From contig DUBE01000055.1 of assembly GCA_012960475.1 (NCBI GenBank), positions 85,290 through 149,289 of the forward strand: 64,000 bases of DNA, given 5' to 3'. Below are positions 51,843 to 61,097 of this stretch, one piece after another (the first letter of the stretch is position 1; the number at the start of each line of letters is the position of its first letter). Source of the stretch: Planctomycetota bacterium. Lineage in GTDB: Bacteria; Planctomycetota; UBA1135; GCA-002686595. Below the pieces are notes generated by a model that was not told the origin of the DNA, did not search any database, and saw only the letters and a program-made list of their open reading frames with translations. A program made the position numbers and the translations under genes.

Positions 51843-52772
51843 CTAGGACTGGGTGTGGGCGGGGCTCCCGACGATCGCATCGACAAAGGTGCCGGGGTCA
51901 AAGACCTCCAGGTCCTGCAAGTCTTCCCCGGTTCCCACGAAGTGAATAGGCAGGCCCAGGTCCTCTTGGATGGCGAAGACCGCGCCGCCTCGGGCGGTGC
52001 CATCGAGTTTTGCCACCAGCGCGCCGCTGACCTCCACCGTCTGGGTGAAAAGCCGTGCCTGTTGGATGGCATTCTGGCCGTTGGTGCCGTCAAGCACCAA
52101 GAGCGTATGGTGCGGGGCCTCGGGCAGCACCTTGGAAATGACCCGGCGCACTTTGGCCAGCTCTTCCATCAGGTTGGTCTGGGTGTGCAGGCGTCCGGCG
52201 GTGTCGATCAGGATGACGTCCGAGCCCCTCGCTACTCCTGCCTGCAGCGCGTCAAAGGCCACGGCTGCTGGGTCCGCTCCCGTCTTGTGCTGGCGTACTA
52301 TGTCGGCCCCGTTGCGTTCTGCCCAGATCTCCAGTTGATCGGCGGCTGCGGCGCGGAACGTGTCGCCGGCACCGAGCAGCACCTTCTTGCCCGCTTGGGT
52401 GTAGCGGTGGGCGATCTTGGCGATTGAAGTGGTCTTGCCTGACCCGTTGACCCCCACGATCAAGAATACAGTTGGACCCGATGCCGTCAGGAGGGGCTCG
52501 CCTCCGGGATCGAGGCGCCCGAGTAATTGCTCTCGAAGGCAGGCACGCACGTCCTCTTCGCCCTTCAATTCACCGCGCTTGTGGCGTCGTTCGATTTCTG
52601 CTACCAGTTGACTGGCCAAGGGACCCAGGTCGGCGGTGTAGAGCGCTTCCTCCAGGTTCTGCAGGAGTTCCTGATCGATCTCGCGCCCCCCGCGAAAGAC
52701 GCCTGAGATCGAATCCGAAAGGGCTTCCCGGGTGCGGGTCAGCCGTTGCTTCAAGCGGTCCAGCAGGCCCAT
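51843..52772 (-). CDS. ftsY: Signal recognition particle receptor FtsY
   Basis: This is 309 residues from ATG 52772, which shares one base with the nusB stop; a TTG at 52775 is a less likely start. The NG domain of SRP GTPases is complete: N-domain (about 1-85), P-loop GVNGSGKTTS, DTFRAAAADQLEIWAERNG, DTAGRLHT and AKLDGTARGGA, ending IHFVGTGEDLQDLEVFDPGTFVDAI. It lacks the long acidic A domain of the E. coli protein, as in many bacteria. It targets SRP-ribosome complexes to the membrane. It is co-transcribed with ribH, nusB and the Wzy-like gene. Confidence 0.96.
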   Translation of the reverse strand: MGLLDRLKQRLTRTREALSDSISGVFRGGREIDQELLQNLEEALYTADLGPLASQLVAEIERRHKRGELKGEEDVRACLREQLLGRLDPGGEPLLTASGPTVFLIVGVNGSGKTTSIAKIAHRYTQAGKKVLLGAGDTFRAAAADQLEIWAERNGADIVRQHKTGADPAAVAFDALQAGVARGSDVILIDTAGRLHTQTNLMEELAKVRRVISKVLPEAPHHTLLVLDGTNGQNAIQQARLFTQTVEVSGALVAKLDGTARGGAVFAIQEDLGLPIHFVGTGEDLQDLEVFDPGTFVDAIVGSPAHTQS

Positions 52773-53473
52773 CAATCTTCCTCGATCAAGGCGTCGTCAG
52801 GATGATCGGCGGCACTGTTGTTTGAAACAGTGTTCTCGGCAATACCCTCTGTCGGAACGCCTTCTGTCGGAACGCCTTCTGTCGCAACACCTTCTGTCGG
52901 AACGCCTTCTGTCGGAACGCCTTCTGTCGCAACACCTTCTGTCGGAACACCTTCTGTCGGAACACCTTCTGTCGCAACACCTTCTGTCGGAACGCAGTTC
53001 TCCAGTACGCCGGCGCTGGCCTGATCACCGTCAGCCGGTTCAGGCTGCGACTCCTCACGCTCCTTGGCGATCCGGCTCACCTTGTCCAGTATGCCGTTGA
53101 CAAATGCCCCAGAACTGGCCGTGGAGAAGCGCTTGCCAAGCTCAATTGCTTCGTTGATGCTGACCTTGGGGGGTACTTCGGGGACATAGAGCAGCTCATA
53201 GGCACCGATTCGCAGGACATTGCGATCCACCACCGCCATGCGGCTGACCTGCCAGTTCTTGGCTACGACCCCAAGGATCTCGTCGATCTCAGCGCAGTGT
53301 TCGTGAACTCCCTGCACCACTGTGCGTGCGTAGCTCACTGTCTCCCGGTCGCTTTCGTTTTCGCGCAGGAAGTTGTTGAGCTCTTCGATCAGCTCGGGCC
53401 CACGGAGGTCCAATTGATAGAGAAACTGCAAGGCGGTCTGTCGCGCCCGCGTACGTCGTTTGATCTTGCTCAT
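52772..53473 (-). CDS. nusB: Transcription antitermination factor NusB with repeat-encoded C-terminal tail
   Basis: This is 233 residues; the NusB domain proper ends near 141 and is normal in size. Family signatures are RRTRARQTALQFLYQLD (7-23), the VVDRNVLRIGAYELLY region (81-96), SINEAIELGKRFSTASSGAFVNGILDKV (105-132). NusB acts with NusE (S10) in rRNA antitermination. The extra tail (about 142-233) is acidic and includes ten five-residue units of V-[PA]-T-E-G (161-210), ending ALIEED. The tail has no counterpart in the family. The start overlaps ribH as ATGA and the stop shares a base with ftsY. Confidence 0.95.
   Translation of the reverse strand: MSKIKRRTRARQTALQFLYQLDLRGPELIEELNNFLRENESDRETVSYARTVVQGVHEHCAEIDEILGVVAKNWQVSRMAVVDRNVLRIGAYELLYVPEVPPKVSINEAIELGKRFSTASSGAFVNGILDKVSRIAKEREESQPEPADGDQASAGVLENCVPTEGVATEGVPTEGVPTEGVATEGVPTEGVPTEGVATEGVPTEGVPTEGIAENTVSNNSAADHPDDALIEED
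52844..52993 (-). repeat. 15-bp minisatellite in nusB with a 45-bp higher-order period
   Basis: Ten copies of a 15-base unit (plus-strand form CTTCTGTCGGAACGC) run head to tail in frame. Units alternate in a Pro-Pro-Ala triplet order: GGAACGC or GGAACAC types encode VPTEG, while every third unit is GTCGCAACAC and encodes VATEG. Differences fall at the same two positions, showing duplication of a three-unit block. A degenerate eleventh unit (IAENT) may follow. There are no spacers, so this is not a CRISPR array. Confidence 0.97.
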
Positions 53474-53985
53474 GCCCGGATTCCTCCGGAGGTACCGTCT
53501 GCCCGGGCCAGGGCGTGCAGGGTGGCGATGGCGCCTCGGGCGAGTTCACGCCCCTTGTCCTGCTCACCGCCTTGCTCGGGGGAGAGCGCCCGGGCGCGGG
53601 CCTGCTCCAGGGTATTGCAGGTCAGCACTCCGAAGAGGATCGGCTTGTCGCACTCCAAAGACACCTGCATCAGACCAGTGGTTGCCCCCTGTGAGACCCA
53701 GTGGTCGTGGGAGGTTTCGCCCTTGAGCACCAGTCCCAAACAGATCACCGCATCCACATCCTTGCGCTTGGCGAACCGTCGAGCCACGAGGGGCAACTCG
53801 AATGAACCGGGAACCCAGGCGATGAGTTCTTCCGGAGCGCAGGCTTGCAGGTTCTCCAACTGCGCCTTGGCTGATTGCAGCATGCCGCTGGTCAAGTCCG
53901 CATGAAATTCGCTGACGACCACAGCCACCCGCGCGCCCGGCAAGGGATCCAAGGGCTGCTCAATAGGGGAGCCGGGGCGGGACAC
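53470..53985 (-). CDS. ribH: 6,7-dimethyl-8-ribityllumazine synthase
   Basis: This is 171 residues from a GTG start at 53985. It joins the ribityl pyrimidine with dihydroxybutanone phosphate in the penultimate step of riboflavin synthesis. Motifs are present: VVSEFHADLTSGML (23-36), WVPGSFELPL (57-66), CLGLVLKGETSHDHWV (82-97, with active-site H93) and KPILFGVLTCNTLEQA. It forms icosahedral or pentameric shells in most bacteria. A short N-terminal extension of 17 residues precedes the first strand. It leads the ribH-nusB-ftsY operon; ribH-nusB pairing is common across bacteria. Confidence 0.97.
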   Translation of the reverse strand: MSRPGSPIEQPLDPLPGARVAVVVSEFHADLTSGMLQSAKAQLENLQACAPEELIAWVPGSFELPLVARRFAKRKDVDAVICLGLVLKGETSHDHWVSQGATTGLMQVSLECDKPILFGVLTCNTLEQARARALSPEQGGEQDKGRELARGAIATLHALARADGTSGGIRA

Positions 53986-54056
53986 GGAATCGTGGGTAGT
54001 TGGTGGTGGGAAGGAACCGGAGTAAGCCGGTCATGGCCCAAGAGGATAACCTCTAA

Positions 54057-57000
54057 CTACCTCCCGACGAGCGCGGGGGCTTCACTTTTCGCTTCAGAGG
54101 GATCTCCCGTGAGGGTTTTCTTGGCAGAAAACGCACGGGTCGCCGTAGCGCGGGCGACGGCCCAGGCATCTTCCGCGAGGGAATAGGCCAAGGGCACCAT
54201 CCAGAGGGTGAAGAGGGTCGAGATCGTCAGCCCACCTCCAACACAGGTGGCCAGTGCGCGGTAGTCGATGCCTTCTCCGCCGGCCTTGCTGAGGGCCATT
54301 GGCAGAAGGCCGAATACAGTGGTCAAGGCTGTCATCAGAATCGGTCTGACCCGTGCGCCGGTACCTTCAAGAATTGCGGCTCGCCGGGGCAGGCCGTCCA
54401 GAGTCGTGCAGCGATGGATCTTGTCGATCAACACGATGCCGTTGTTGACCACCACGCCCACCAAAATGATGATCCCGATCCAACCCACCGCGTCCATGGT
54501 GGTGCCGGTCAGGTAGAGGGTCCACATGGCTCCCAGGAATGCGAAGGGCACGGTGGCCATCACTGCCAGGGGCAGGGCGATTGACTCGAACAGAATCGCC
54601 ATCACGATGTAGACCAGGGCGGCGGCGAACAGCAACGCCAACTGCATCTCGCGAACCTGCTTGAGGGCGCTGGCGAATGAAGAGTTCTCCCTGCCCAGCC
54701 GATACCCACGGGGCAGGTCCAGGCCCGCCTCCAGAGCCGCATACCCCGCTTCCATCCGCTGCTGTAGACGGTCTGGAGCGTCGATACGGGCTTGCAGGCT
54801 GAAGCTGGTCATGCCGTTCCAGCGCCAGATCGTCCGGGGGCCGGGTTCAAAGCCGATGGAGGTGAAGGACGAGAGAGCCACGGGACCCGCGTCAGTCCAA
54901 ATCGACAGATCCCGTAGGGCGTCGAGCCCTGCCATCTCTTCCTCGTCGTACTCGATGATGATTGGCACTTCCCGACCTTTTTCCTGGAAGCGCGGCAGCA
55001 TGGCGCCCCTCAGGGCCCAGGAGACACTGCGCGTGGCCCTGTCGGCTCCGACTCCCAGCTGGAAGCCCGCCTCCCGATCAAACTCAAGCCGCACCTCTTC
55101 TGGGGCGTCTTCCAGGGGTGAGCGGATGTCGGTCAGCCCCTCCACTGTGGCAAGGATTTTGATTGCCTTTTTTCCCAAGTCCGCCAGCAGGTCCGCATCG
55201 GGTCCGATCACCTGAAAGCGCACGGTCTGTTTGCTGGCGCTGCCCAGTTGCTCCTCCCGGCCGAAGTGCAGACGGTGCCCGGGAAACTGAGGCAGTTCCC
55301 GACGCAGGCGTTCTCTCGTCTGGTCCATCAACTTGGGGTCCAAACGATCTTCCCAGCGCAGGGACACTTCGCCGCCTCCGGCCCAAAAGCGCACGATCAC
55401 ATGCTCGAAGCCCATTTCCTCGCTCAGGGGGTCGAGCAGATTCTCATAGCGCGCCATTTCTTCGGAGGCCTGTTCGAGGGTGAAGTTGGATTCCAGTTCC
55501 ACCATGAACTCAACGGAAGTCATGTCCTCTTCTCCTCCCATGGAGGTGATGGACATGTTGCTCATGGGAATGGCCACGGTCGTGACCGCGAGGAAACCCA
55601 TGGTGCATGCAAGCGGCCTGTGATCCAGTGTCCAACCAACCAGTCGCCGGTTGGCATCTTGAACCCAGACCAGAACGCTGTTCCCTGCCGGGGCTGCGGG
55701 CCTCGGCCGGGGGGGGGCCTGGGCGGGTCGCGTACGCCAGCGGGGCAGGGCTATCAGGATCAGCAGGCAGCCCAAGAGAACCTGGAAAAGGCGTGTTCCC
55801 GGGGACGCTTCGAGCATGGGGGCCTTGACGTCAAAAGTCCGGCCGATGGCAGTCCAGTCCGTGGCCGCGCCTGATCCGAAGGTGTTCCACAAGAACAGGC
55901 CCAGCAACAATCCCACCAATAGGAGGCGGACGGGAGTGGCCACACGCAGGATGCCCCGGTTGATGTGCTGCAGCAGCCAGAGGAGGCTCCAGCCCGTCAG
56001 CTTGATGGCACCGATGCCATGGGCCAGGCCGCGTACGGGCCACGCCAAGAGCCTGGCCATACGCTTGGCGATGGCCTCGCCCAGGGGCGGTCGTTCTCCC
56101 TGCGCCTGCGCGGCGAGTACCGGCATGAAAATCAGGGCCACGATCAAGCTGGCCACCAGGGCCGAGCAGAGGGGGATGCCCATGGCCCTCAAGAACAAGC
56201 TCATCATCGGGTCGCCGATCATGAAGATCAGGGGCAGGAAGACCACCACGCTGGTCAAGGTGGCCAGGGCCACCGCCAGGCCCACATCGCGCACTCCTTC
56301 CACCGATGCGCTGAAGGAGCCGTGTCCTTGCTTGCGCAGGCGCGCGATGTTCTCGATCACAACTACAGAGTTGTCCACCAGCATCCCCAGGGCCAGGGTC
56401 AAGCCGGTCATGGTCAGCACATTGAAGGTGCCCCCGGTGAAGTACTCAAAGGTCAGGGCCAGGAGTATCGAGATTGGGATCGAGAGAGCCACCACCAAGG
56501 TCGTTCGCACCCGGCGCAGAAAACCGAGCAGCACCAAGAGGGCCAGCCCGCCACCCCAAAGGGCCGTGGTCTTCAATTGTCCCAGGCTGGCGCGGATGAA
56601 GTTTGCCTGATCAAACAGGACCGTGACCCCCAATTGTCCTCCCAGGCGCGAGTCCGCTTGGATTTCTTCCAAGACCTTGGCGATGCGTTCGGAGGTCTCG
56701 ACCACATTGGCGGCCCCCTCCTTTTGGACCATGCCGTAGTAGGCATAGCGCCCATCGATGCGGGTCAGTCGTTCGCCCACCGACTTGACACGACGCACCT
56801 CGGCAATATCACTCAAGCGCAGGCCATTGCCGATGGGGTAGGCGGCGATTTGGTCCAGGTCTTTGAAGCGCATGTCCGAGCGCAGAAGGAGCTCGCGCTC
56901 CCCACTGGAGACTTCGCCGAGCGGCTTGGCGAAGTTGTCCGCCGACAAGCGCTGGATCAGGGCGCCCAGGTCCATGCGTGCGGCGATTACTTTTTGCTCG

Positions 57001-57593
57001 TCCAACAGTATGCGGATCGAATCCTCCAGAGTGCCCCAGAGCTGCACCTGGCTGACCCCGTCCACCGCTTCGAGCGGACGTTTGATGTATTGGTCGATCA
57101 GGCGGTCGATGTCGTCCTGGTCCGCGTCTTCCGCGGAGGTGACTGCCAGCCAAATGATGGGCATGTCCCCGTCATCGTTGGACCAGACCCAGATCTCGCC
57201 TATATCTGCTGGCAGTTGAGGACGTGCGCGTTCGATGCGGTCGCGCAGTTCGGCCTTGGCCAACTGCAGGTCACCCGTTCTGCTGAAGCGCAGGGACACC
57301 CGTACGGAGCCTGGGCGACAGGCTGTCATGACATCCTCAAGGTCCGGGAGGGTGCGTAGCTGCTCTTCGATGGGCCGTGCGATCTTGTCCACATTTTCCG
57401 CGGCGGAAGATCCAGGGTTCGAGATCATCACCGTGAAGCGTGAGCCCTCGATTCCTCCAGGCAGCATCTGGAGTGGCAGACGCATGTAGCTCAGCACCCC
57501 GAGCACGATCAGCGTGGTCAGGATCACCAGTACGCCCACTGGGCGGGTGATCAGGGTGCCGAAGAAGCTGGAGTGGTGGGAGTTGGTCTGCAT
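54057..57593 (-). CDS. RND-family efflux permease, second of a pair
   Basis: This is 1178 residues (usual 1020-1060). It has the RND plan: first membrane helix (about 15-32), a porter domain, helices 2-6 (about 338-510), a second helix 7 and porter domain, and final helices near 1000-1130. The proton-relay helix carries GMLVDNSVVVIENIARLRKQGHG, with one aspartate (D) followed by N instead of the DD of AcrB. The linker between halves (about 510-665) is unusually long and holds at least two extra hydrophobic stretches plus a proline-rich segment. It is the third gene of an adaptor-RND-RND operon, 12 bases after its partner. It faces the inner membrane and the substrate is unknown. Confidence 0.93.
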   Translation of the reverse strand: MQTNSHHSSFFGTLITRPVGVLVILTTLIVLGVLSYMRLPLQMLPGGIEGSRFTVMISNPGSSAAENVDKIARPIEEQLRTLPDLEDVMTACRPGSVRVSLRFSRTGDLQLAKAELRDRIERARPQLPADIGEIWVWSNDDGDMPIIWLAVTSAEDADQDDIDRLIDQYIKRPLEAVDGVSQVQLWGTLEDSIRILLDEQKVIAARMDLGALIQRLSADNFAKPLGEVSSGERELLLRSDMRFKDLDQIAAYPIGNGLRLSDIAEVRRVKSVGERLTRIDGRYAYYGMVQKEGAANVVETSERIAKVLEEIQADSRLGGQLGVTVLFDQANFIRASLGQLKTTALWGGGLALLVLLGFLRRVRTTLVVALSIPISILLALTFEYFTGGTFNVLTMTGLTLALGMLVDNSVVVIENIARLRKQGHGSFSASVEGVRDVGLAVALATLTSVVVFLPLIFMIGDPMMSLFLRAMGIPLCSALVASLIVALIFMPVLAAQAQGERPPLGEAIAKRMARLLAWPVRGLAHGIGAIKLTGWSLLWLLQHINRGILRVATPVRLLLVGLLLGLFLWNTFGSGAATDWTAIGRTFDVKAPMLEASPGTRLFQVLLGCLLILIALPRWRTRPAQAPPRPRPAAPAGNSVLVWVQDANRRLVGWTLDHRPLACTMGFLAVTTVAIPMSNMSITSMGGEEDMTSVEFMVELESNFTLEQASEEMARYENLLDPLSEEMGFEHVIVRFWAGGGEVSLRWEDRLDPKLMDQTRERLRRELPQFPGHRLHFGREEQLGSASKQTVRFQVIGPDADLLADLGKKAIKILATVEGLTDIRSPLEDAPEEVRLEFDREAGFQLGVGADRATRSVSWALRGAMLPRFQEKGREVPIIIEYDEEEMAGLDALRDLSIWTDAGPVALSSFTSIGFEPGPRTIWRWNGMTSFSLQARIDAPDRLQQRMEAGYAALEAGLDLPRGYRLGRENSSFASALKQVREMQLALLFAAALVYIVMAILFESIALPLAVMATVPFAFLGAMWTLYLTGTTMDAVGWIGIIILVGVVVNNGIVLIDKIHRCTTLDGLPRRAAILEGTGARVRPILMTALTTVFGLLPMALSKAGGEGIDYRALATCVGGGLTISTLFTLWMVPLAYSLAEDAWAVARATATRAFSAKKTLTGDPSEAKSEAPALVGR

Positions 57594-57605
57594 GGGATCA
57601 GGCAG

Positions 57606-60600
57606 CTAGGACTTTTCTGCTGGATTCGGAGTTGATCCAGGTGCTTCCCGTACCAGAAGCGAGTAGATCACAGGGATCACCAGCAGGGTCAGAAGAGTCG
57701 ACATGCTCAAACCCGCGATCACTGCGATGGCCATGGGGGCTCTCAATTCCGATCCTTCGCCAGCACCCACCAGGCCCAGGATCGGAACTGACTCCAACCA
57801 GCCGGTGAGGGGCAAGAGGCCCAGTACCGTGGTGGCGGTGGTCATCAAGATGGGCCTGAGGCGTGCGCGCCCTGCTTCCGTGGCGGCGGCGATGCAATCC
57901 ATGCCCTTGGCCCGGCCTTGGTTGATGCGGTCCACTAGCACTATGGCGTTGTTGACCACGATCCCCGCCAGCAGGATCGCGCCGATCAGCACCACCACCG
58001 ACACGGGGATCGACAGCAGATCCAGTGCCAGGACCACGCCCACTGCAGCGAGGGGCACGCTGAACAGAATCACAAAGGGCTGGATCAGGGATTCGAACTG
58101 GGTGGCCATGACTACATACACCAAGAATATTGCAAGCAACAGAGCCTGTTGAAGGTCGCGCGTGCCCGCATCCATCTCGCGTTTCTGACCGCCGAGCGCC
58201 ACGCTTACTTCGGGGGGCGTGACCATGTCGGCCAAAGCTGCCTCGATACGCTTGCCCAGTCCGCCCAGGTCCATGCCCGTGCTGGCCGCGGTGACCAGAG
58301 CAGCTCGGGAGTTGCTGATGCGTCGGATCTCCGCTGGCCCGCGTACGATTTCGATGTCTGCCACGGCGGAGAGGAGCACGGGTGCCGCAGTTCCCGCATT
58401 GACCACCAGGGCCTCTACTGCTTGCACGCTGTCGAGCATGCCCTGGTCACCTCGCACGCGAATGTCGATGCGGTCGTCCCCATCGACCAGGCGCGTGGAA
58501 ACCTTGCCTTGCACTTGATCGCGTACGAGATCGCTGATGCCTCCCAGGTCCAGGCCGAATTCCAAGATGCGGTCCCGGTCGAAGACCAGACGAGCTTCCG
58601 GGTGCCCCGGTTGGATCGAGGTGCGCACATCAGTCAGACCCTGAACTCCTTCCAAGCGTTGGCGTACTTGGTCGGCGACATCGGCGAGCTCGTCCAGATC
58701 ATAGCCCGTGATCTCTACTGCGATGGGGGCTTCCAGGGCGAAGGGCGTGGGGCGCGTGATTTCCACCCGACTGACTTCCGGGTGGGCTTCAAGTAGGGCG
58801 CGAACCTGTTGCACCACCCGCTCTTCCGTGTGAGCCCCTGATGAGGTCGCGCTCAAGCGAGTCATTAGCCGCGCCGTGTGATCCCCTTCGATTTCCCGCG
58901 TCAAGGTGTCAGTTTCCACGCCGCAGGTGAGGGCGCAACTGACCACACTGTCCAGACTGCGCACTTCTCGCGCCAGTTCTCCCAGTACCTGATCGGTAAC
59001 ATCCAGAGGTGTGCCCACTTCCAAGGCCACATGGGCGGTGAACTCTCCCTGGTGGATTTCCGGAAGCAACTCAAGGCCCAGACCCTTGGCGCGCTCAAAG
59101 GCAAACCAGCTAAGGGCCGCGGCGGCCAAGAGCACGACCATGGGCGAGCGCAGGGAATACTGCAGGAGTGGAGGATAGGTCCGGTCCAGCAGGTTCCAGA
59201 GGAAGTCGAAGATCCTGCGGGGGATGTAGGAGATGATGAGGAAGATGCCATAGGCAAGTGCCATGCCCAGGGCGAGGCCGCGCAGGCTGACAAAACCCAC
59301 CAGGCGCGCAAGGCCAGCAGCCAGGCGCAGCAGGCTTGGAACCGCCTGGTCCCACCCCCAGCGCCAGTCGGCGAAGAGGAATTCTCTGGCCACCTGCCAG
59401 GAGACCGTCAGGCCTCGCAGGGGAGCTGCCAGCGGGCGCTGTCGCAGAGACTTCCCAGCTGATTTGAGCCAGCTCAGGGACTCGCCGGTTTGGTTGGACT
59501 CATCCAGCATGGGCAGGGCGCTGAGCATGGGGATGAACAACACCGCCACCAGGAGAGAGACCAACAGGGCGCTGACCACGGTTACCGCCTGATCCCCGAA
59601 GATCTGACCGGCGATGCCTTCTACGAAGACGATGGGGGCAAAGACCGCCACGGTGGTCAGGGTTGAGGCCGTGATTGCGCCGGCCACTTCACCGACTCCT
59701 CGGATCGCTGCATTCACAGGGTTGTCGCCCTCTTCTCGGCAGCGAGAAATGGACTCCAGTACAACGATGGCATTGTCCACCAACATGCCGACCCCCAGGG
59801 CCAGACCGCCCAGGGACATGATGTTCAAGGACACATCCAGCAGGAACATGGGGGCAAAGGTGGTGGCCACGGAGATCGGAATCGCCAGGGCGATGACCAG
59901 GGTGGGAACCACCCTGCGGAGAAAAACCCAGATCACCAGTACGGACAATAGGGCTCCCAGCAGTGCCGAGTCGCGCACGTCCTTCACTGCCGCAGCGATG
60001 AAAGTGGACTGGTCGCTGAGCACAGCGAAGCGTGCGTCTGCGCGCATGTGCCAGGCAATTTGGCTCAGCTTCTGGCGTTCGTCCCAGCGAGGCTCCCGGG
60101 CTTTTGGTCCTGAGAACTTGGCTGCCAGGGCGATTTGTTCGGGTGTGCCGAGGATGGCCTCGCGCAGGCGTTGGGCCACCTCGACGATGTTGGCGCCTGC
60201 TTCGCGGTAGATCGCAAGTTCCACCGCTTCGTTCCCGTCGATGCGCATGATCACTTCCCGTTCCGCATGCGTGCGCTCCACCTTGGCCACATCCCCGATG
60301 CGTACGGTGGCGCCGCCCTTGCGCACCAGGGCCAGATTGCGGATTTCGTCCACGGTCTGGAATTCGTTCAGGGTGCGCACCAAGTAGCGCGTGGAGCCCT
60401 CGAGCACTTCACCGGAAGACGCGTTCAGGTTCTCCGCTGCCAGTCTTTGGGCGATTGCGGCGGGGTTGAGGCCCTGGGCCGTGAGCGCGTCCGGGTCCAC
60501 CGCCACAAGAATCTCCTCTCGTAGTCCTCCGCGCACGCCTATGGCGGCCACGCCTGCGAGGCCCTCCAGTTCACGTTTGATGCGTTTTTCCGCCAGCCAG

Positions 60601-61097
60601 CGCAGGGTGGTGAGGGTATTCAGTTCCTCACCGGGTGCGACTTGCTTGGCGGGGCTGATCGAGATGCGCAGGATCGGATCCAGGTTCGGGTCATAGCGCA
60701 GGATCAGAGGGCGTTCGGCTTCCTGGGGCAGTTGCACATTGTCCAAGCGGTCGCGCACCTCTTGCACAGCCAGGGTCATGTCGGAACCCCAATCCAGTTC
60801 CACCAGCACATCGCTGAAGCCCGCGCGGCTCATGGAACTGGCGCGCACCAAGCCCGGCAAGGTGGAGACTGCTTCGCTGATCCGGACTGAGATGCGATCT
60901 TCCACATCTTCCGGCGCGGCTCCGGGGAACGCCGTGCGCACGGTCAGAGTGGGGTAGCTGATCTCCGGCAGGAGGTTCATGGGCAGTTTCGCCAGGGAAA
61001 CCAACCCAAAGACCGTCAAGGCCACGATGACCATGGTGATTGCCACGGGGCGCGTGGCGATGAACGCCAAGCGCGCGGGTTTCTGATCGGGTTGCAC
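57606..61097 (-). CDS. RND-family efflux permease, first of a pair
   Basis: This is 1163 residues from a GTG start at 61097, directly abutting the adaptor stop, with an AAGGAG site six bases upstream. RND features include the first helix, TRPVAITMVIVALTVFGLVSLAKLPMNLLPEI, the porter domains, and the relay helix GVGMLVDNAIVVLESISRCREEGDN with single D then N. The middle linker (about 526-652) is enlarged with amphipathic and hydrophobic segments (SWLKSAGKSLRQRPL, GLALGMALAYGIFLIISYIP). The C-terminal half ends ITQLVIPVIYSLL-like. It is clearly different in sequence from the other permease, so the two probably form a mixed trimer as MdtB/MdtC do (inference). Confidence 0.93.
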   Translation of the reverse strand: MQPDQKPARLAFIATRPVAITMVIVALTVFGLVSLAKLPMNLLPEISYPTLTVRTAFPGAAPEDVEDRISVRISEAVSTLPGLVRASSMSRAGFSDVLVELDWGSDMTLAVQEVRDRLDNVQLPQEAERPLILRYDPNLDPILRISISPAKQVAPGEELNTLTTLRWLAEKRIKRELEGLAGVAAIGVRGGLREEILVAVDPDALTAQGLNPAAIAQRLAAENLNASSGEVLEGSTRYLVRTLNEFQTVDEIRNLALVRKGGATVRIGDVAKVERTHAEREVIMRIDGNEAVELAIYREAGANIVEVAQRLREAILGTPEQIALAAKFSGPKAREPRWDERQKLSQIAWHMRADARFAVLSDQSTFIAAAVKDVRDSALLGALLSVLVIWVFLRRVVPTLVIALAIPISVATTFAPMFLLDVSLNIMSLGGLALGVGMLVDNAIVVLESISRCREEGDNPVNAAIRGVGEVAGAITASTLTTVAVFAPIVFVEGIAGQIFGDQAVTVVSALLVSLLVAVLFIPMLSALPMLDESNQTGESLSWLKSAGKSLRQRPLAAPLRGLTVSWQVAREFLFADWRWGWDQAVPSLLRLAAGLARLVGFVSLRGLALGMALAYGIFLIISYIPRRIFDFLWNLLDRTYPPLLQYSLRSPMVVLLAAAALSWFAFERAKGLGLELLPEIHQGEFTAHVALEVGTPLDVTDQVLGELAREVRSLDSVVSCALTCGVETDTLTREIEGDHTARLMTRLSATSSGAHTEERVVQQVRALLEAHPEVSRVEITRPTPFALEAPIAVEITGYDLDELADVADQVRQRLEGVQGLTDVRTSIQPGHPEARLVFDRDRILEFGLDLGGISDLVRDQVQGKVSTRLVDGDDRIDIRVRGDQGMLDSVQAVEALVVNAGTAAPVLLSAVADIEIVRGPAEIRRISNSRAALVTAASTGMDLGGLGKRIEAALADMVTPPEVSVALGGQKREMDAGTRDLQQALLLAIFLVYVVMATQFESLIQPFVILFSVPLAAVGVVLALDLLSIPVSVVVLIGAILLAGIVVNNAIVLVDRINQGRAKGMDCIAAATEAGRARLRPILMTTATTVLGLLPLTGWLESVPILGLVGAGEGSELRAPMAIAVIAGLSMSTLLTLLVIPVIYSLLVREAPGSTPNPAEKS

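Noticed and set aside
51839..52093. N-terminal extension of the Wzy/TPR protein
   Set aside because: This part overlaps ftsY, is basic and Ser/Pro-rich with no membrane segment, and a good ATG lies at 51838.
52844..52993. CRISPR-like regular array
   Set aside because: Units are 15 bases, contiguous, without spacers, and lie in frame inside nusB.
55965..57359. Long plus-strand frame across the RND permease
   Set aside because: Histidine/glutamine-rich shadow of the permease with no recognisable domain.
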